NCBI RefSeq assembly: GCF_022614595.1
Contig: NZ_JAJFAU010000007.1
Coordinates: 1-34,690 of the forward strand
Direction of reading: 5' to 3'
Source: Streptomyces sp. CNQ085
GTDB taxonomy: Bacteria; Actinomycetota; Actinomycetes; Streptomycetales; Streptomycetaceae
Length of the DNA: 34,690 nucleotides
Shown: positions 33,762 through 34,690 of the stretch, one piece after another
How the letters are laid out: every line of letters starts with the position of its first letter
Numbering within the stretch: the first letter of the stretch is position 1
Made by a program: the position numbers and the translations under genes
Notes under the pieces: generated by a model
What the model saw: only the letters and a program-made list of their open reading frames with translations
What the model was told of the DNA's origin: nothing
The model's database searches: none

Positions 33762-34622
33762 TCAGGACGCGGAGCCCGCCTCGAACAGGGCCCGGATCGC
33801 CCGGCGCAGCCCGGAGACGTCCCGCACCGGCCGGGGGAAGTCGAAGAGCGCGTCGAAGATCCGCCCGCCCGTGCGGAACCGGACCCGAAGCCCGAAGCGG
33901 TCCAGAGCCACGGGCACCACCGCCTCCCGGACTTCGCACGCCCGCCCGCGCTCGTCCGGAAACGAGCACAGCCCGCGCAGCAGGTCATCGTGGGCGGCGG
34001 CGAGGTGCTGCAGGAGTTCGGCCTCGTGGCGCGCCAGGGGGTCGGGGGACGCGGCGGCGAACTCGTCCGGTTCGACGTGTCCCTCGCCCCGCAGGTCGCC
34101 GATCCACCCCTCGCCGACCTCCAGCCGCAGCGGTGTCCACGCGGGGCCCGGGAGAGGCCCGGAGGGGTGCCGTTCGGCCCGCAGCCGGGTACGGGCCGCC
34201 CACTCCCCGCCGGACACGGGGGTGAGCCAGCCCGTCACCCTGGCCCGGCCGCGGACGCGGTGGGGCACCGCGACGGGCGCCACATCGGTGATCTCCATCA
34301 CGGCGGCCAGGTCGCCGTCCCGGGCATGGGCCGCGGCCCGGGCGGCCGGAGAGGCGGCCGGGACCAGCAGGAGCACATCCCCCTCGGGGGTGACGACGCG
34401 GGCCTCGCAGCAGCCCTGGCCCGGCCAGTCCGGACCGGCCGGGTCCGCGCCGGGAATGACCAGGACGGCCGAGGCGTTCGACTCGACGAGGGTACGCATC
34501 CGCTCGGCGGCTCCCGGCCGCCGTTCGTCGGGCTCAGCCTCGGGACGCGGCTGACCCCTCCCCGCGCTCTCCGCTCCGGCGGCGGCCGGGTACGACCTGC
34601 TGGCCGACGTCCTGGCCGTCAT
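33762..34622 (-). CDS. FMN-split-barrel protein with C-terminal DUF2470
   Basis: A 286-aa protein in the longest form. Residues ~40-160 (MRTLVESNASAVLVIPG, EARVVTPEGDVLLLVPA, AVMEITDVAPVAVPHRVRGRARVTGWL) match the pyridoxamine-phosphate-oxidase-like split barrel. Residues ~195-280 (ARHEAELLQHLAAAHDDLLRGL to VRFRTGGRIFDALFDFPRPV) match DUF2470, as in haem-handling HugZ-type proteins. The function is not established; haem or flavin binding is plausible. The start is uncertain. ATG 34622 has no good RBS and its first ~11 codons lie antisense to a TraB/FtsK-like fragment. ATG 34499 (245 aa) has GGGAG 10 nt upstream but drops the conserved-looking GAAER just before it. No other Met, Val or Leu codon lies between. 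Confidence 0.82.
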   Translation of the reverse strand: MTARTSASRSYPAAAGAESAGRGQPRPEAEPDERRPGAAERMRTLVESNASAVLVIPGADPAGPDWPGQGCCEARVVTPEGDVLLLVPAASPAARAAAHARDGDLAAVMEITDVAPVAVPHRVRGRARVTGWLTPVSGGEWAARTRLRAERHPSGPLPGPAWTPLRLEVGEGWIGDLRGEGHVEPDEFAAASPDPLARHEAELLQHLAAAHDDLLRGLCSFPDERGRACEVREAVVPVALDRFGLRVRFRTGGRIFDALFDFPRPVRDVSGLRRAIRALFEAGSAS

Positions 34623-34690
34623 CCCCGCCAGCGAGCCGAAGGTGTGGTCCGAGACGGTGGTGGAGCGCCTGGGCGAACTGCGGCCGGAGG
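34591..34690 (+). pseudogene. 5'-truncated TraB/FtsK-like fragment (runs off the window)
   Basis: From 34591 the plus strand reads YDLLADVLAVIPASEPKV followed by WSETVVERLGELRPE up to the edge. I recognise this as like the C-terminal region of FtsK/TraB-type DNA translocases of Streptomyces integrative plasmids, where a similar KVWSETxxxRLxELRPE run occurs. The same frame is closed by TGA 34552-34554. Between there and 34591 there is no ATG, GTG or TTG, so no complete gene can start here. It is either a remnant joined to the DUF2470 locus or a chance resemblance. The part beyond the window is needed to decide. Confidence 0.4.

Overview
This window is chromosomal DNA from a high-GC, sporulating actinomycete, most likely Streptomyces or a close relative. 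The evidence is very strong G/C third-position bias, frequent GTG and TTG starts, an ssgB gene (a sporulation division protein confined to morphologically complex actinomycetes), and a thrS-to-hisS gene order that, from memory, matches both Streptomyces coelicolor and, more loosely, Mycobacterium tuberculosis. Almost everything is core housekeeping. I found no CRISPR array, insertion sequence, phage module or biosynthetic cluster. The accessory-looking material is a decayed sugar-binding lipoprotein gene between two identical tRNA-Val genes, and a start-less TraB/FtsK-like fragment at the right edge.

Layout. 1-2235: the 3' end of an unknown gene, a 69-aa membrane protein, a CGNR zinc-finger regulator, ssgB, and a PGPGW membrane protein. 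2295-3090: two identical tRNA-Val(CAC) genes flanking a frameshifted, truncated ABC-transporter binding-protein gene that still has its RBS, lipobox and a LacI-type operator. 3145-6759: a DnaQ-like exonuclease, divergent from thrS and a HIT-family (Ap4A phosphorylase-like) gene. 6810-10828 (minus strand): a large membrane protein of unknown function and an EF-G-like GTPase. 11147-14543: the phosphatidylinositol mannoside operon (PI-phosphate synthase, acyltransferase, PimA) plus a LemA-like protein, with 4-bp stop/start overlaps.

14793-26913: a long rightward run with pdxS-pdxT (PLP synthase), yebC, ruvC-ruvA-ruvB (Holliday junction processing), yajC-secD-secF (Sec translocon accessory complex), apt and relA (purine salvage next to (p)ppGpp synthesis). 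Hairpins within it suggest several transcription units rather than one operon. 26989-29335 (minus): a DUF349 protein and a membrane-anchored cyclophilin. 29529-33693: a metallo-beta-lactamase-fold hydrolase, hisS, a VKOR-family protein and rarA. 33762-34622 (minus): a DUF2470/FMN-split-barrel protein, overlapped at its 5' end by the start-less fragment.

The best leads are not a new multigene system. They are the tRNA-Val island with its orphan LacI operator, a 28-bp perfect hairpin shared by two convergent genes and overlapping one stop codon, overlapping 12-bp palindromes in the divergent cyclophilin/hydrolase promoter region, non-canonical G motifs in the EF-G-like GTPase, a His/Gln-rich repeat tail on RuvC, and the abrupt junction at the right edge. 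Promoter calls are by-eye matches to consensus. S. coelicolor and M. tuberculosis comparisons are from memory, not from a search.
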